A stretch of 64,000 nt of DNA from Terriglobus albidus (GCF_025685425.1 NZ_JAGTAS010000050.1:124001-188000), one strand, 5' to 3'; numbered from the stretch's first letter, positions 26,124-35,140 are shown. Notes: a model not told the origin generated them from the letters alone. Numbers and translations are program-made.

Positions 26124-27032
26124 TTAGTTCGCGGTTGGGTGATCCAGACTCTCAACACGATAGCTCGTCACCAGGTCTTTGGCGGCCTCCAGCTTCAGCC
26201 CAAGCTGCTCTTCCAGGGCAGTAAAGAGGGTCGGACCATTGTCCGCCGCCGGCGGCGGTGGGGCTCCGGCGTCGGCTCCGCGGAAGGCGGGCGCCGGCAT
26301 CTCGGGTGTCCACTTCAGGGTGAAGTCATAGTGTCCGGTCAGGCCGGTCTTGTCGACGACCACGCGTTCGCTCGCCTCAGGCATGTGAGAGATCACATTC
26401 GCAATCATGCCGGTTGTGGAATCGGTCCCGGTCAGCTCGCCACGACTGTTCATCATCATGCCCCGCCGCATGCGTTTGGGGTCTCCGCCGCCCGGTCCGG
26501 CACCTGTTTTCGCGTCTGGCCCGGAACCACCACCGGAGCCAGGTCCGGTATTCTCGTCTGCCGGCGGAGCGGCCGACGGCTTCATCTTCACGCCGCCCTT
26601 GGCCACCACCAGCGCGTAGACAGGCTGCTCTTTCTGTTCTTTGGCCAACTTCAGATGCAGCCTGTCTTCCAGCAGCTTCTGCACCATGCGCCGAGTGGCA
26701 TAGCCGCGCTCTTCCTCGGGAAGCTTTCGCAAGGCTCGGGCCTCTTCCTCGTCCTGCTTGGCCTCAATGTCGTAGTGCTCCTGCTTGGCCCACTCCGGCA
26801 GGCCAGTCAATAAAGAGGAGGACTTAATCTCATAGGCGAAGTTGATGAGCTCCACCAGGGGCATGTTCTTTGCATGCAGCCCTCCATCGCCCAGCTGCAT
26901 CATGATGCGCCGTTCTGCCGGATCGCTGGGTTTGATGGTGGCGACTTCAAAGGCAGGCTCTGGCTTGACGGCCTGCTGGGCCGCAGCGAAGCACGTAACC
27001 GTACAGAGAAGGAGAGCAGGAAGACGGTTCAT
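26124..27032 (-). CDS. TIGR03435 family secreted protein, paralogue 1 (first of block)
   Basis: The protein has 302 residues with signal peptide MNRLPALLLCTVTCFAAA. Motifs are FEVATIKPSDPAER, VYALVVAKGGVKMK, VVVDKTGLTGHYDFTLKWTP and LFTALEEQLGLKLE. The C-terminus reads SLDHPTAN, where the other three have RPTEN. The central loop is very rich in Gly/Pro/Asp (GPGSGGGSGPDAKTGAGPGG). It is the first gene of the six-gene minus-strand block and follows the Fpg-like gene by 75 bases, so it may share that transcript or have its own promoter in the gap. The function is unknown. Confidence 0.86.
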   Translation of the reverse strand: MNRLPALLLCTVTCFAAAQQAVKPEPAFEVATIKPSDPAERRIMMQLGDGGLHAKNMPLVELINFAYEIKSSSLLTGLPEWAKQEHYDIEAKQDEEEARALRKLPEEERGYATRRMVQKLLEDRLHLKLAKEQKEQPVYALVVAKGGVKMKPSAAPPADENTGPGSGGGSGPDAKTGAGPGGGDPKRMRRGMMMNSRGELTGTDSTTGMIANVISHMPEASERVVVDKTGLTGHYDFTLKWTPEMPAPAFRGADAGAPPPPAADNGPTLFTALEEQLGLKLEAAKDLVTSYRVESLDHPTAN

Positions 27033-27107
27033 GAAATTTCCTCGATGTGTTTCCTTGGACAGCTCGGCCGCCGCACGGTTAGGTGCAAGAGCAAAATTTT
27101 CCGGGAG

Positions 27108-28007
27108 TTACCTTCGCTTCAATGCGTCCAGCTCATCCAGGGTACGCGGCCAGTCTTTGCCGAGCAGGCGGGAGAGGCTGCGGTCGGCCAGCACCCGGCC
27201 CTCAGTCTGACAGGTGGCGCAGTAGTTGGTCTCGTTATCCGCATAGCGGATGCGCTGCACCGGCGACCCGCACCGCGGGCAGGGTTTACCGAAGCGTCCA
27301 TGCACGGCCATCTCCGGCCGAAAAGCGGTGACCTTCTCCGGAAACTTCTCCTCTGCCTCTGCCTGCAGCCGGTCGATCCATTGCTGAAGCGCCGTGCGTG
27401 TTGCTTCATAGAGCCGCTGCCACTCGTCGTCGCTCAGCTTGCCCGTTTGAAGGATGGGTGAGAGCCGGGCCGTCCACAGAATCTCGTCGGAGTAAGCATT
27501 GCCGATGCCGCTAACGATACGCGGATCGGTCAAGGCGCGTTTCAGCGTCCGGTTCTCAACGCTCAGTGCGGTGCGGAACTGCTCCGGTGTTGCGTTCATT
27601 ACATCGATGCCCCCGGGATCCATCTCTATCAGGGCAGCCTCGCCCCGTACCAGGTGCAGTGAGGCTCGCCGTTTGGTTCCGGCTTCCGTTAATAGGAGTG
27701 TTCCATCCTCGAAGTCGAAGGCTGCCAAGTTGATCCTGCCGCCGAGTTTGGCGCCTGCGGGCTTCCAGTGCAGCCGGCCGGCGATCATCAGGTGCAGCAC
27801 CAGGAAGAGATCGTCCCCCAGAACGAAGACGATGCGTTTACCCACACGCCGCAGTGCGAGGACGGTCTTGCCCTCAGTTTTATAGATGGGTGGATCGGCT
27901 GTCCGCAGAAGCGATGGTCCCTGGATCCGGACCTGCAGCAGGCGCTTGCCAACGACCCGGGGTGCGAGGGCATGGAGATAGGCGGCGATATCAGGCAGCT
28001 CCGGCAT
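27108..28007 (-). CDS. Fpg/Nei family DNA glycosylase
   Basis: Formamidopyrimidine-DNA glycosylase-like protein, a bifunctional base-excision repair glycosylase/AP lyase that removes oxidised bases. The N-terminus MPELPD supplies the catalytic proline and glutamate (Pro2, Glu3); the usual second acid of PELPE is Asp here. The helix-two-turn-helix region (DPRIVSGIGNAYSDEILW) and a C-terminal zinc finger (Cys243, Cys246, Cys263, Cys266) are present. The length of 299 residues is slightly above the 270 usual for MutM because of the tail after the zinc finger. Substrate preference cannot be decided between Fpg-like and Nei-like. It is divergent from the AIM24 gene, with 86 bases between starts. 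Confidence 0.9.
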   Translation of the reverse strand: MPELPDIAAYLHALAPRVVGKRLLQVRIQGPSLLRTADPPIYKTEGKTVLALRRVGKRIVFVLGDDLFLVLHLMIAGRLHWKPAGAKLGGRINLAAFDFEDGTLLLTEAGTKRRASLHLVRGEAALIEMDPGGIDVMNATPEQFRTALSVENRTLKRALTDPRIVSGIGNAYSDEILWTARLSPILQTGKLSDDEWQRLYEATRTALQQWIDRLQAEAEEKFPEKVTAFRPEMAVHGRFGKPCPRCGSPVQRIRYADNETNYCATCQTEGRVLADRSLSRLLGKDWPRTLDELDALKRR

Positions 28008-28093
28008 GGCACCAATATCTTATGGAAATCGGGTTTGGGGAACCGGCTTCAAGCCTGCAGCGTAGAATCCACTCGAAGGAGCGACCCATCGCC

Positions 28094-28852
28094 ATGCAAA
28101 GCCGTATTACCGGAACCACCATGCCCGTTCTCGAGTTTCTGCTCGAGCCCGGCGAGACCATCATCTCTGAAGCTGGAGAACTCTCCTGGATGTCGCAAAG
28201 CATCCAGATGCAGACTCACACGCAGTTCGGGGGCGGAGGCGGTTTCTTCGGTGCGATCAAGCGTATGGCCGGCGGTGGCTCGCTCTTTATGACCGAGTAC
28301 CGGGCCTTTAACTATCCGGGCGAGGTCGCCTTTGCGACCAAGGTCCCGGGACACATCGTTCCGGTGGAGGTCTCTCCCGGTCACGAATATCTTATTCATC
28401 GCCACGGCTTCCTCTGCGCGACCTCGCAGATACAGCTCGGCGTCGGCTTCCAGCAGTCACTTGGAGCGGGCATCTTTGGTGGCAGCGGCTTCATTCTGCA
28501 GCGCGTGAGTGGCCAAGGCACGGCCTGGTTGGAGCTTTCGGGCGAGCTCGTGATCAAAGACCTTCAGCCGGGAGAGATCCTGCGCGTTCATCCCGGTCAC
28601 GTCGGGGCCTTCCACGCAAATGTGAACTTCCAGATCACCACGGTCCCGGGCATCAAAAACATGCTCTTTGGCGGTGACGGCATCTTCCTGGCCCAGCTCA
28701 CCGGTCCCGGACGTGTATGGCTGCAGACGCTGCCGCTTCCACGCCTGGCACATGCGCTGCAGGAGTACATCACCGTGGAACGAGTGCGCGAGAGCGGCGA
28801 AGCCGGTGCGATAGGAGCGATTGTGGGGTCAGTATTGAGGGATCGCTTTTAG
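28094..28852 (+). CDS. AIM24 / TIGR00266 family protein
   Basis: A 252-residue protein of the AIM24 family, a glycine-rich beta-fold group whose mitochondrial member supports inner-membrane organisation; bacterial members have no established role. Family features are the N-terminal VLEFLLEPGETIISEAGELS, the glycine-rich GGGGGFFGAIKRMAGGGS with the hydrophobic FMTEYRA, the repeat-like LELSGELVIKDLQPGEILRV, and the C-terminal GSVLRDRF. There is no signal peptide. The ATG at 28094 has AAGGAG about 14 bases upstream. It lies divergent to the glycosylase gene. The downstream region holds repeats only. Confidence 0.88.
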   Translation: MQSRITGTTMPVLEFLLEPGETIISEAGELSWMSQSIQMQTHTQFGGGGGFFGAIKRMAGGGSLFMTEYRAFNYPGEVAFATKVPGHIVPVEVSPGHEYLIHRHGFLCATSQIQLGVGFQQSLGAGIFGGSGFILQRVSGQGTAWLELSGELVIKDLQPGEILRVHPGHVGAFHANVNFQITTVPGIKNMLFGGDGIFLAQLTGPGRVWLQTLPLPRLAHALQEYITVERVRESGEAGAIGAIVGSVLRDRF

Positions 28853-29310
28853 CGGTTAATGCCCGTGCCCCATTCACGCGGAGCGTGAGTGGGATATTCG
28901 AGCCGTGCTCGAACCGGTGGGAGCCGTGGGCTTTCAGCCCACGGTCTATCGGCTCAATATAGAAATGGGCTTTAGCTTTGGGCTTTTCCTCACAGACAGA
29001 GGAGGCCCAAGGCTAAAGCCTGTCTACTTTTATGCCTTTCTCAGCGGGCTGAAGCCCGGCTGCTCCCACCAGCTTCAGTCATGCTGTATCAGATCAAATG
29101 AATTTGTCGATACGCCCTAGGTACTCGAGACCGGGGGGTGCCCAGGCTGATATGGAACGCGCCTTTCCACCCCGATGAACAAGTTCATTGGGGGACCCGG
29201 CCTTCAGCGCTTGAAAAGCAGGCCTGGATCTTGAATCGAGGGTTGCGTTTGATGGGTCCGCTCGGTGAGACTTTCAGGTAAAGCGTCTATCTGAAAGGCC
29301 TTCATTCCTG
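28853..29310. other. Gene-free 458-bp region with repeats
   Basis: Contents in order: the palindrome TTCGAGCCGTGCTCGAA (28897-28913), a full three-hairpin element in reverse orientation (28916-29070), the segment CTGTATCAGATCAA (29083-29096) and the C repeat GAATTTGTCGATACGCCCTAG (29100-29120), all of which recur around 55.8 kb, then about 190 bp with no recognised feature except the hairpin CTTTCAG ... CTGAAAG (29273-29300) just before the PIG-L gene. Confidence 0.7.
28916..29070 (-). repeat. Dispersed three-hairpin element, copy A3 (reverse orientation)
   Basis: Full-length copy, inverted relative to A1, A2 and A4: it starts GGTGGGAGCCGTGGGCT, contains GGGCTTTAGCTTTGGGC and GCCCAAGGCTAAAGCC, then AGCGGGCTgaAGCCCGGCT, and ends CTCCCACC. 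Several substitutions within stems are compensated or are G-T pairs (for example CTTTGGGC opposite GCCCAAGG), which suggests the fold is maintained. Confidence 0.82.
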
Positions 29311-32133
29311 ATGCGACGGAACGCCCTGCTGCACCCTGCTTTGTCTTTGCTTCTCACCGCCGCCCTGGTGGCGCAGAGTGCGCCGCCACCGCCTCTGGCT
29401 GGCACTCCGCTGCCTCCGGCCTCGGCGATACCGTTGCCGTACGACCGCGGCTCGGCTGCTGTCTGGCAGGGCCTGCAGAAGCTCAGAACCCGCGCCAGCC
29501 TGCTGACCATCAACGCCCATCCCGATGACGAGGACGGCGCCATGATGGCCTACGAAGCGCGCGGCAAGGGAGTCGATGCCTCGCTCTTCGTGCTGACGCG
29601 CGGCGAGGGTGGCCAGAATGTGATGTCGGGCGACTACTGGGATCAGCTCGGTCTCGTCCGTACGCAGGAGCTTCTGGCCAGCACCGGCTACGAGGGCATT
29701 CATCTCTATTTCGGGCGCTTCGCCGACTATGGCTTCTCGAAGACGCTGGAGGAGGCGCACAAGCAGTGGGGTCATGAGACGGTGCTGCGCGATGCAGTCC
29801 GCATCGTGCGTATCCTGCGGCCCATGGTGGTGACATCGAGCTTCAATGGCAACTTCGCCGACGGACATGGACAGCACCAGGTCTCCGGCGAGATGGCGCA
29901 GGAGGTCTTCAACGCCGCCGCCGATCCCAACATGTTCCCGGAGCAGATCAAGGAAGGCCTCCTGCCTTGGAAGGTGCAGAAGGTTTATGCGCGCGTGCCG
30001 TTTGCCCGCGTGACCGAGAAAGGTATCTTCGACTACGCCACCACGCGCTGGGAACCGGTGGTCTTCCATAATTACGTCAACAACACGGATATCAAGACAC
30101 TGCCTCCGACAACGGTGCAGGTGCCTGTGGGCGACTACAGTTATGTACTGGCCAACAACTACTCGGCGATCGCCCGTGAGGGATTGGCGCAGCAGCGCTC
30201 GCAGAACGGCGGTATCGGCCCCGCTCTGCCCGCCCCGCAGAACTCGGCCTATCATCTGTGGGCTACACGGGCAACGGCGACAATCCCGGAGAAGGAGAGT
30301 GACTTCTTCGAAGGTATCGACACGACCCTGCCGGCGATTGCCGATTATCTTCCGGCAGCGGAGCGCAGCCCCTGGCAGCAGCAACTGATCCGCCTTGCCA
30401 CGACGGTTGGGGATGCGGAGACGCACTTCGATCCGGCCGATCCGGGTAAGGTTGCGCCCATGCTCGCCAAGGGGCTGCAGCAGACGAATAAGCTGCTTGC
30501 CGATCTCGACGCGGCCAAGCTTCCGGAGGAAGCGGCGTACAACATGAAGCACGAACTGCGGGTGAAGCAGCAGCAGTTTCAGACCACGCTGGCTGCCGCC
30601 CTCGGTATCTCGCTTACGGCCTTCACCGGCCGCCCGCCGGCAACTGGTCCTGGAGGCCCGGGGGGACCTGTGCGTCCGACGGACTTCTCTCAGACCGCTA
30701 TTCCCGGCCAGACGGTCGAGGTGAATCTGCATGTCGCCAACATGGGTTCGCAGGAGGTGGCGGTACATGTTGCTCCGCTCAACCTCTATGACGGCAAGAT
30801 GGTGCAGGAGATTGGCGCCGGCGCTGCCGATCTGGAGAAGCTCAGCGGGGGTAAGGTGATCGACCGTCCTGTCAGTATTCAGGTGCCGGAGACGCAGCCA
30901 TATACCAAGCCATACTTTTCGCGCAGCAGCCTGGAACAGGCGGTCTATGACGTGAATAATCCAGCCGCACTCGGTATGCCGATTGAGCCGTACCCGCTCA
31001 GCGCCGTGATTCATGTGCAGTATGACGGCGTTACGTTTCCAGTCACCGCGACGGTACAGACACAGCATCGGTATCTCGGCTATGGCATTGTTTATGAGCC
31101 GTTGCTGATTGCTCCCGCGATCTCGGTTACGGTCTCACCATATGCGGGTATCGTCCCCATGACGGCGACGAGCTTTACGTTGAACGTGAACGTGCGCTCG
31201 AACGGGAAGGGACCGGCGAAGGGCGAACTCGCGCTCAACCTGCCCGCAGGCTGGATCTCATCTCCGGCGAAGGCTACGTTCAGCACCATGCGCGACGGCG
31301 ATGAGCAGAGTATCAGTTTCCAGGTCACACCGAAGTCGGTTGAGCCAAAGGCGTACACGCTTACGGCAGTCGCTACCTATAACGGCAAACAATATGAGAA
31401 TGGCTACGTCACGACGGGATATACGGGGCTTCGCCCCTATCCGTCGTATAGGGATGCGGCGTATCGCACGACAGGCACGGATGTGAAGATCGTGCCAGGT
31501 CTCAAGGTGGCTTATGTGACGGGTACTGGCGATGAGGTGCCGCAGACATTGGCGGACTTGGGCATCCATCCCACGTTCCTTTCTCCGCAGGACATTGCCA
31601 AGGCCGATCTCTCGGTCTACGACGTCATTCTGCTGGGCATCCGTTCTTATGCGGCTCGTCCCGAGCTGCGCACCTTCAACAATCGTCTGCTCGATTATGT
31701 ACAGCAGGGTGGCGTGTTGATCTCGCAGTACCAGAGCAACGAGTTCGACCATAACTTTGGCCCGTACCCCATTACGCTGGGCGGGGAAGGGGAGCGCGTC
31801 GTGGAAGAGGATTGCAAGGTGACGATCCTCGACGACAAAGATCCTGTCCTGAGCTGGCCGAACAAGATCACGACTGCTGACTTCGATGGCTGGGTGGAAG
31901 AGCGCGGCCACGGTTTCCTGCAGAGCTGGGATGCGAAGTACACTGCGCCGACCGAGATGCATGACACGCAGATGGATCCGCAGAAGGGCGGTTTGATTTA
32001 TGCGCGGTATGGCAAGGGTGTGTATGTCTATATGGCGTATGCATTCTTCCGGCAGATGCCGGACGGCGTGCCGGGTAGCTTCCGCATTATGGCGAATCTG
32101 TTGAGTGTGGGGAAGAACAAGAACCTGAAGTAG
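29311..32133 (+). CDS. PIG-L family deacetylase, large multidomain secreted form
   Basis: The N-terminal catalytic domain belongs to the LmbE/PIG-L zinc-dependent N-acetylglucosamine deacetylases. The zinc motif is AHPDDE (His70, Asp72, Asp73) in LLTINAHPDDEDGAMM, with a distal HGQHQVSGEMA segment near residue 190. The signal peptide is MRRNALLHPALSLLLTAALVAQ. After the catalytic domain (about 55-330) come a helical linker, an NPCBM/NEW3-like beta-sandwich region (about 460-700) and a C-terminal alpha/beta segment (TGTGDEVPQTLADLGIHPTF onward) resembling a Class I glutamine-amidotransferase/ThuA-like fold. At 940 residues it is about four times the size of a minimal LmbE protein. The substrate is probably an extracellular amino-sugar glycan. 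A terminator follows. Confidence 0.87.
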   Translation: MRRNALLHPALSLLLTAALVAQSAPPPPLAGTPLPPASAIPLPYDRGSAAVWQGLQKLRTRASLLTINAHPDDEDGAMMAYEARGKGVDASLFVLTRGEGGQNVMSGDYWDQLGLVRTQELLASTGYEGIHLYFGRFADYGFSKTLEEAHKQWGHETVLRDAVRIVRILRPMVVTSSFNGNFADGHGQHQVSGEMAQEVFNAAADPNMFPEQIKEGLLPWKVQKVYARVPFARVTEKGIFDYATTRWEPVVFHNYVNNTDIKTLPPTTVQVPVGDYSYVLANNYSAIAREGLAQQRSQNGGIGPALPAPQNSAYHLWATRATATIPEKESDFFEGIDTTLPAIADYLPAAERSPWQQQLIRLATTVGDAETHFDPADPGKVAPMLAKGLQQTNKLLADLDAAKLPEEAAYNMKHELRVKQQQFQTTLAAALGISLTAFTGRPPATGPGGPGGPVRPTDFSQTAIPGQTVEVNLHVANMGSQEVAVHVAPLNLYDGKMVQEIGAGAADLEKLSGGKVIDRPVSIQVPETQPYTKPYFSRSSLEQAVYDVNNPAALGMPIEPYPLSAVIHVQYDGVTFPVTATVQTQHRYLGYGIVYEPLLIAPAISVTVSPYAGIVPMTATSFTLNVNVRSNGKGPAKGELALNLPAGWISSPAKATFSTMRDGDEQSISFQVTPKSVEPKAYTLTAVATYNGKQYENGYVTTGYTGLRPYPSYRDAAYRTTGTDVKIVPGLKVAYVTGTGDEVPQTLADLGIHPTFLSPQDIAKADLSVYDVILLGIRSYAARPELRTFNNRLLDYVQQGGVLISQYQSNEFDHNFGPYPITLGGEGERVVEEDCKVTILDDKDPVLSWPNKITTADFDGWVEERGHGFLQSWDAKYTAPTEMHDTQMDPQKGGLIYARYGKGVYVYMAYAFFRQMPDGVPGSFRIMANLLSVGKNKNLK

Positions 32134-32167
32134 GTTTCTCTGGGCGGTGCCCACGTGAATCAAAGTT

Positions 32168-32195
32168 GGGCTCCACGTAAGTGGAGCCCTTTTTT
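32168..32195 (+). terminator. Rho-independent terminator of the PIG-L gene
   Basis: GGGCTCCAC-GTAA-GTGGAGCCC followed by TTTTTT: a 9-bp perfect stem, 4-nt loop and T-run, 34 nt after the stop codon. Confidence 0.9.
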
Positions 32196-32410
32196 GTCAT
32201 TTCGCAGCGCCCGGATTCCCCTGCCAGCAAAGCTGGCAGGGTGAAGTGTAGCGGAGAAATCTGCTGCTTTTCTATCGATTTCTCCCAGCCCGCCTTACCC
32301 ACCCTCGCAACGCTAAGGTGGGTAAGGCGGCCACGAATTTAAGAGCGCTGGGATAACCGAAAGGTATCGGTAGAGAAGCAGATTTCTCCGCTACGCGGCG
32401 AAATGACAAA
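32193..32410 (+). repeat. MITE-like repeat, copy B2 (long form)
   Basis: A 218-bp copy bounded by TTTGTCATTTCGCAGCGC and CGGCGAAATGACAAA. It has the core GCGGAGAAATCTGCT near the left end and its complement AGCAGATTTCTCCGCT near the right end. An extra inner hairpin GCCTTACCCACC ... GGTGGGTAAGGC distinguishes it from B1 and B3. It begins inside the T-run of the PIG-L terminator. Confidence 0.78.
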
Positions 32411-32561
32411 AAAAGGTAGCATCTCGCCAATGAATAGTCATTTCAGCCAGTGAAAAATTAACTTGCATGCTCTCTCCATGCATGTATAGAGTGGCTGGCG
32501 ACCGATCTCATGCTCAAGAGACACACATCAGAGAACGGCTAAGATATTGCGCATATTTGCG

Positions 32562-32579
32562 CAAATGTATACGTGTACA
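32562..32579. promoter_or_regulatory. Near-palindromic AATGTATACGTGTACATT, candidate operator
   Basis: An 18-bp near-perfect palindrome with central ACGT, 58 bp upstream of the beta-helix gene start, preceded by a second palindrome GCGCATATTTGCGC (32547-32560). The shape is that of a LacI-family operator, but no regulator gene is adjacent. The 60 bp before it look AT-rich enough for a promoter; no convincing -35/-10 pair was fixed. Confidence 0.35.
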
Positions 32580-32636
32580 TTTTTGCACCAGCAATGTTTC
32601 TCTCCCTCCCCGGTTACACCTCAAACGGAGACATGC

Positions 32637-35099
32637 ATGCAAACCCCATCGTCGTTTCGTTCGATACACAGGGCTAAAACTGGACTGAAAGCCCTGGCCG
32701 TTCTTTTGTTTTCCCCAGCATTGATGCTTGCGCAGGGGCCACGTCATCCCGGCCTCTATCTTCCTCCCCCTTCGAGCTATGTGCTCGATCCATCGGAGAC
32801 CGCAGTACAGCTTCAGTTCGGCACCGTGCCGCTGGCAACGGTGCAAACCCAGCTCGATGCTGCGCGAACCGCCAATCCTGATTCGCCTATTGTGCTGACG
32901 CTTACCGGAACGTACTGGGTGCACTCCGCTCCATTGGTTTTGCCATCAAAGACTTCTCTGGTTCTCTATGGCACGATTGCTGCATTTCCCAATGCGACGG
33001 CAGGCAGCCTGATCTCCATCTCCGGTCAGAGCAAGGTTGCGATTGCAGGCGGCGTGCTCGAAGGGAACTTCGCCAATCTCTCCGGCATTGACGCTGAAAC
33101 TTCCACCAAGATCAATATCGACTCCGTCACCATCCGCAACACCGGCCGTGATGCCATTGTGCTCTCCGGCAATGGCAATACGGTCTTTGATAGCGGTTCG
33201 GCCATTACACGCTGTGATATCGCTGGATCAGCAGCAAATGGCCTCACGGTCGAAAACATTACCCAGACGCTGCTGCTGGATAACTTCGTTCACTCCAACA
33301 GGGGAACCGGCGTGCAGTTGAGTGGCGCTCACTCTTCCGTGACGAACAACGAGATCAGCGGAAACAGGATCGGTGTCTTTGCCGACGCCAACAACAACCT
33401 CATCTCGGATAACGATCTCAGCGATAACAGTCAGATAGGCGTTCAGCTCGCATCCCTCAGCTCCGTGACCTCGATTATGCGGAATGTGATTCGTCATAAT
33501 GGCGTCAGCGGCATCGACTTTGACGGTACCGGCAACTTCATCTTTGATAACGTACTTGCCAACCAGAACGATCTCACCGACCGCTCCTCGGCAAACTATG
33601 TTGTTGCTCATGGAGCTCCGCTGAACGCACCGGCGAGTACTTATTTCTATCCGCCTACGATCGATAACCAGCACAACGATCCGATCCTTCATGGTGTTGG
33701 CCGCGCCGATATTACGGTCAATGGCGGCAATCTCAACGATGTGCAGGCGGCCTACAACGCGGCGCTGGCGGCCAATCCGGGAAGCTATATCGTCCTGCAC
33801 ATGAATGGAACGTTCACTATGGATGGGACCTCCCCTCTCACGCTCAGCTCGAATACTGCTGTGGTGCTTAACGGCACCATCAATGTGACCTCGAAACCCG
33901 CTCAGGTCATTACGGCCACGAATCCCGCATCGTTTGTCTCTATCTCCGGGGGCACGATTGACCTCCATGGCCAGGGGAAGATCACTGGAATCCTCTTCCC
34001 CTCAACGACGAATGCAAACATCGATCACGTAACGGTAATCAATGGCGGTATCCCGACGGTGCGCACCAGTGGCGGCATGATCCAGTTGCAGCGTGGAGGC
34101 GGGTACAACATCCTCTATCGCAACACGGTCAACATGAGCGGTGGACGTTGCATCTGGACCGAACATTCGAATGCCCATTACGTGGTGATGGAAAACAAGG
34201 TGAGCAACTGCAATATGGACGGGGTCGATCTGGACGCCGCCACCTCCAACAGCTTCGCGATCGATAACAGCAACATCGATAACGTGCGCTATGGCGTCTT
34301 TATCGAGCAGTCTGACTCGTTCAATAAGATCTACGGCAACTACACCACAACCCGCGACTATGCCTCGCCGACCGGTCACGGCATCGGGGTCTACAACAAT
34401 GCCACCTCTAGCTCAACCCGCGCAGTAACGGATGGAAATGTTGCCTTCAGCAATGTGAACGATGTGGTCAGCAATGGTCTGCGCATTGGCTCTATCGCGA
34501 CCGCGGCTGGAGGAGTTGCGGAGTCGGCGCACACCTTCTTCTTCAACAACGTCGCCACCAACAACGGTGGAAATGCCATTCTCTTCGACACACAGTTTCC
34601 GCGAAGCGTCGAGAACTATCTTTCGCAGACAGTTCTTTCGGGTAACAAGAACAACCTCAGCCAGCAGAACACCAATGGTGCGGCGCCACCGGACTTCTTC
34701 AATCCGATGTCCGCAATCGACCTGGCGCTCAGCCGGCCGGTAACGGTCTCATCGACGGCAACGGGCTCTGACCCGGCAAATGCGGTCGATGGCCTGGCCT
34801 TCACCGGCTGGAAGTCGGGTGGCAGCTCGGAGGAGTGGCTGACGGTGGACCTTGGCAGCTCTATCAGCTTCCAGCGGGTTGTTGTGAAGCCGTCGACACT
34901 GCTGGGATTTTTGCAGCCTGTCAGGCTCCAATCTTCGGACGACGGAGTGAACTTCTCCGACATCCATAGCGTCGGGCTTCCCGGCTCCGTACGCACCTTC
35001 CTCTTCAAGCCTGTATCCGCACGCTATCTACGCGTAAACCTACGCAGCATTCCGGGTGTGGAGATCAATCTGCGCGAGGTAAGTGTCTATCCGCAGTAA
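32637..35099 (+). CDS. Secreted right-handed beta-helix protein with C-terminal discoidin domain
   Basis: This 820-residue exported protein has a signal peptide (residues about 1-37, ending SPALMLAQ) and then two copies of a pectate-lyase-like beta-helix module. The copies begin with comparable segments, VQTQLDAARTANPDSPIVLT and VQAAYNAALAANPGSYIVLH, each followed by a ladder of Asn-rich turns (for example GNGNTVFDSG and NNNLISDNDLS). The last 140 residues resemble an F5/8 type C (discoidin) carbohydrate-binding domain (AVDGLAFTGWKSGG, EEWLTVDLGSS). It is probably a polysaccharide lyase, epimerase or hydrolase of plant or microbial glycan; no catalytic residues were assigned. ATG 32637 has GGAG six bases upstream, which decides the start over the in-frame ATG 90 bases earlier. 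Confidence 0.85.
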   Translation: MQTPSSFRSIHRAKTGLKALAVLLFSPALMLAQGPRHPGLYLPPPSSYVLDPSETAVQLQFGTVPLATVQTQLDAARTANPDSPIVLTLTGTYWVHSAPLVLPSKTSLVLYGTIAAFPNATAGSLISISGQSKVAIAGGVLEGNFANLSGIDAETSTKINIDSVTIRNTGRDAIVLSGNGNTVFDSGSAITRCDIAGSAANGLTVENITQTLLLDNFVHSNRGTGVQLSGAHSSVTNNEISGNRIGVFADANNNLISDNDLSDNSQIGVQLASLSSVTSIMRNVIRHNGVSGIDFDGTGNFIFDNVLANQNDLTDRSSANYVVAHGAPLNAPASTYFYPPTIDNQHNDPILHGVGRADITVNGGNLNDVQAAYNAALAANPGSYIVLHMNGTFTMDGTSPLTLSSNTAVVLNGTINVTSKPAQVITATNPASFVSISGGTIDLHGQGKITGILFPSTTNANIDHVTVINGGIPTVRTSGGMIQLQRGGGYNILYRNTVNMSGGRCIWTEHSNAHYVVMENKVSNCNMDGVDLDAATSNSFAIDNSNIDNVRYGVFIEQSDSFNKIYGNYTTTRDYASPTGHGIGVYNNATSSSTRAVTDGNVAFSNVNDVVSNGLRIGSIATAAGGVAESAHTFFFNNVATNNGGNAILFDTQFPRSVENYLSQTVLSGNKNNLSQQNTNGAAPPDFFNPMSAIDLALSRPVTVSSTATGSDPANAVDGLAFTGWKSGGSSEEWLTVDLGSSISFQRVVVKPSTLLGFLQPVRLQSSDDGVNFSDIHSVGLPGSVRTFLFKPVSARYLRVNLRSIPGVEINLREVSVYPQ

Positions 35100-35114
35100 G
35101 TTACAGAGAGCGGG

Positions 35115-35140
35115 CGAGGGAAGGCGCAATCCTTCCCTCG
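35115..35140 (+). terminator. Hairpin between beta-helix gene and ispE
   Basis: CGAGGGAAGG-CGCAAT-CCTTCCCTCG, a 10-bp perfect stem 15 nt after the beta-helix stop, followed by CAGCATTTG without a real T-run. A likely weak or factor-assisted terminator separating the catabolic gene from the housekeeping run. Confidence 0.55.

Noticed and set aside
25488-26813. 441-codon open frame antisense to two TIGR03435 genes
   Set aside because: Spans a gene boundary on the real strand and has no motif.
29302-31068. 588-codon open frame antisense to the PIG-L gene
   Set aside because: Composition is rich in Arg, His and Leu with no domain; the sense strand encodes a clear deacetylase. A mirror of high-GC codon use.
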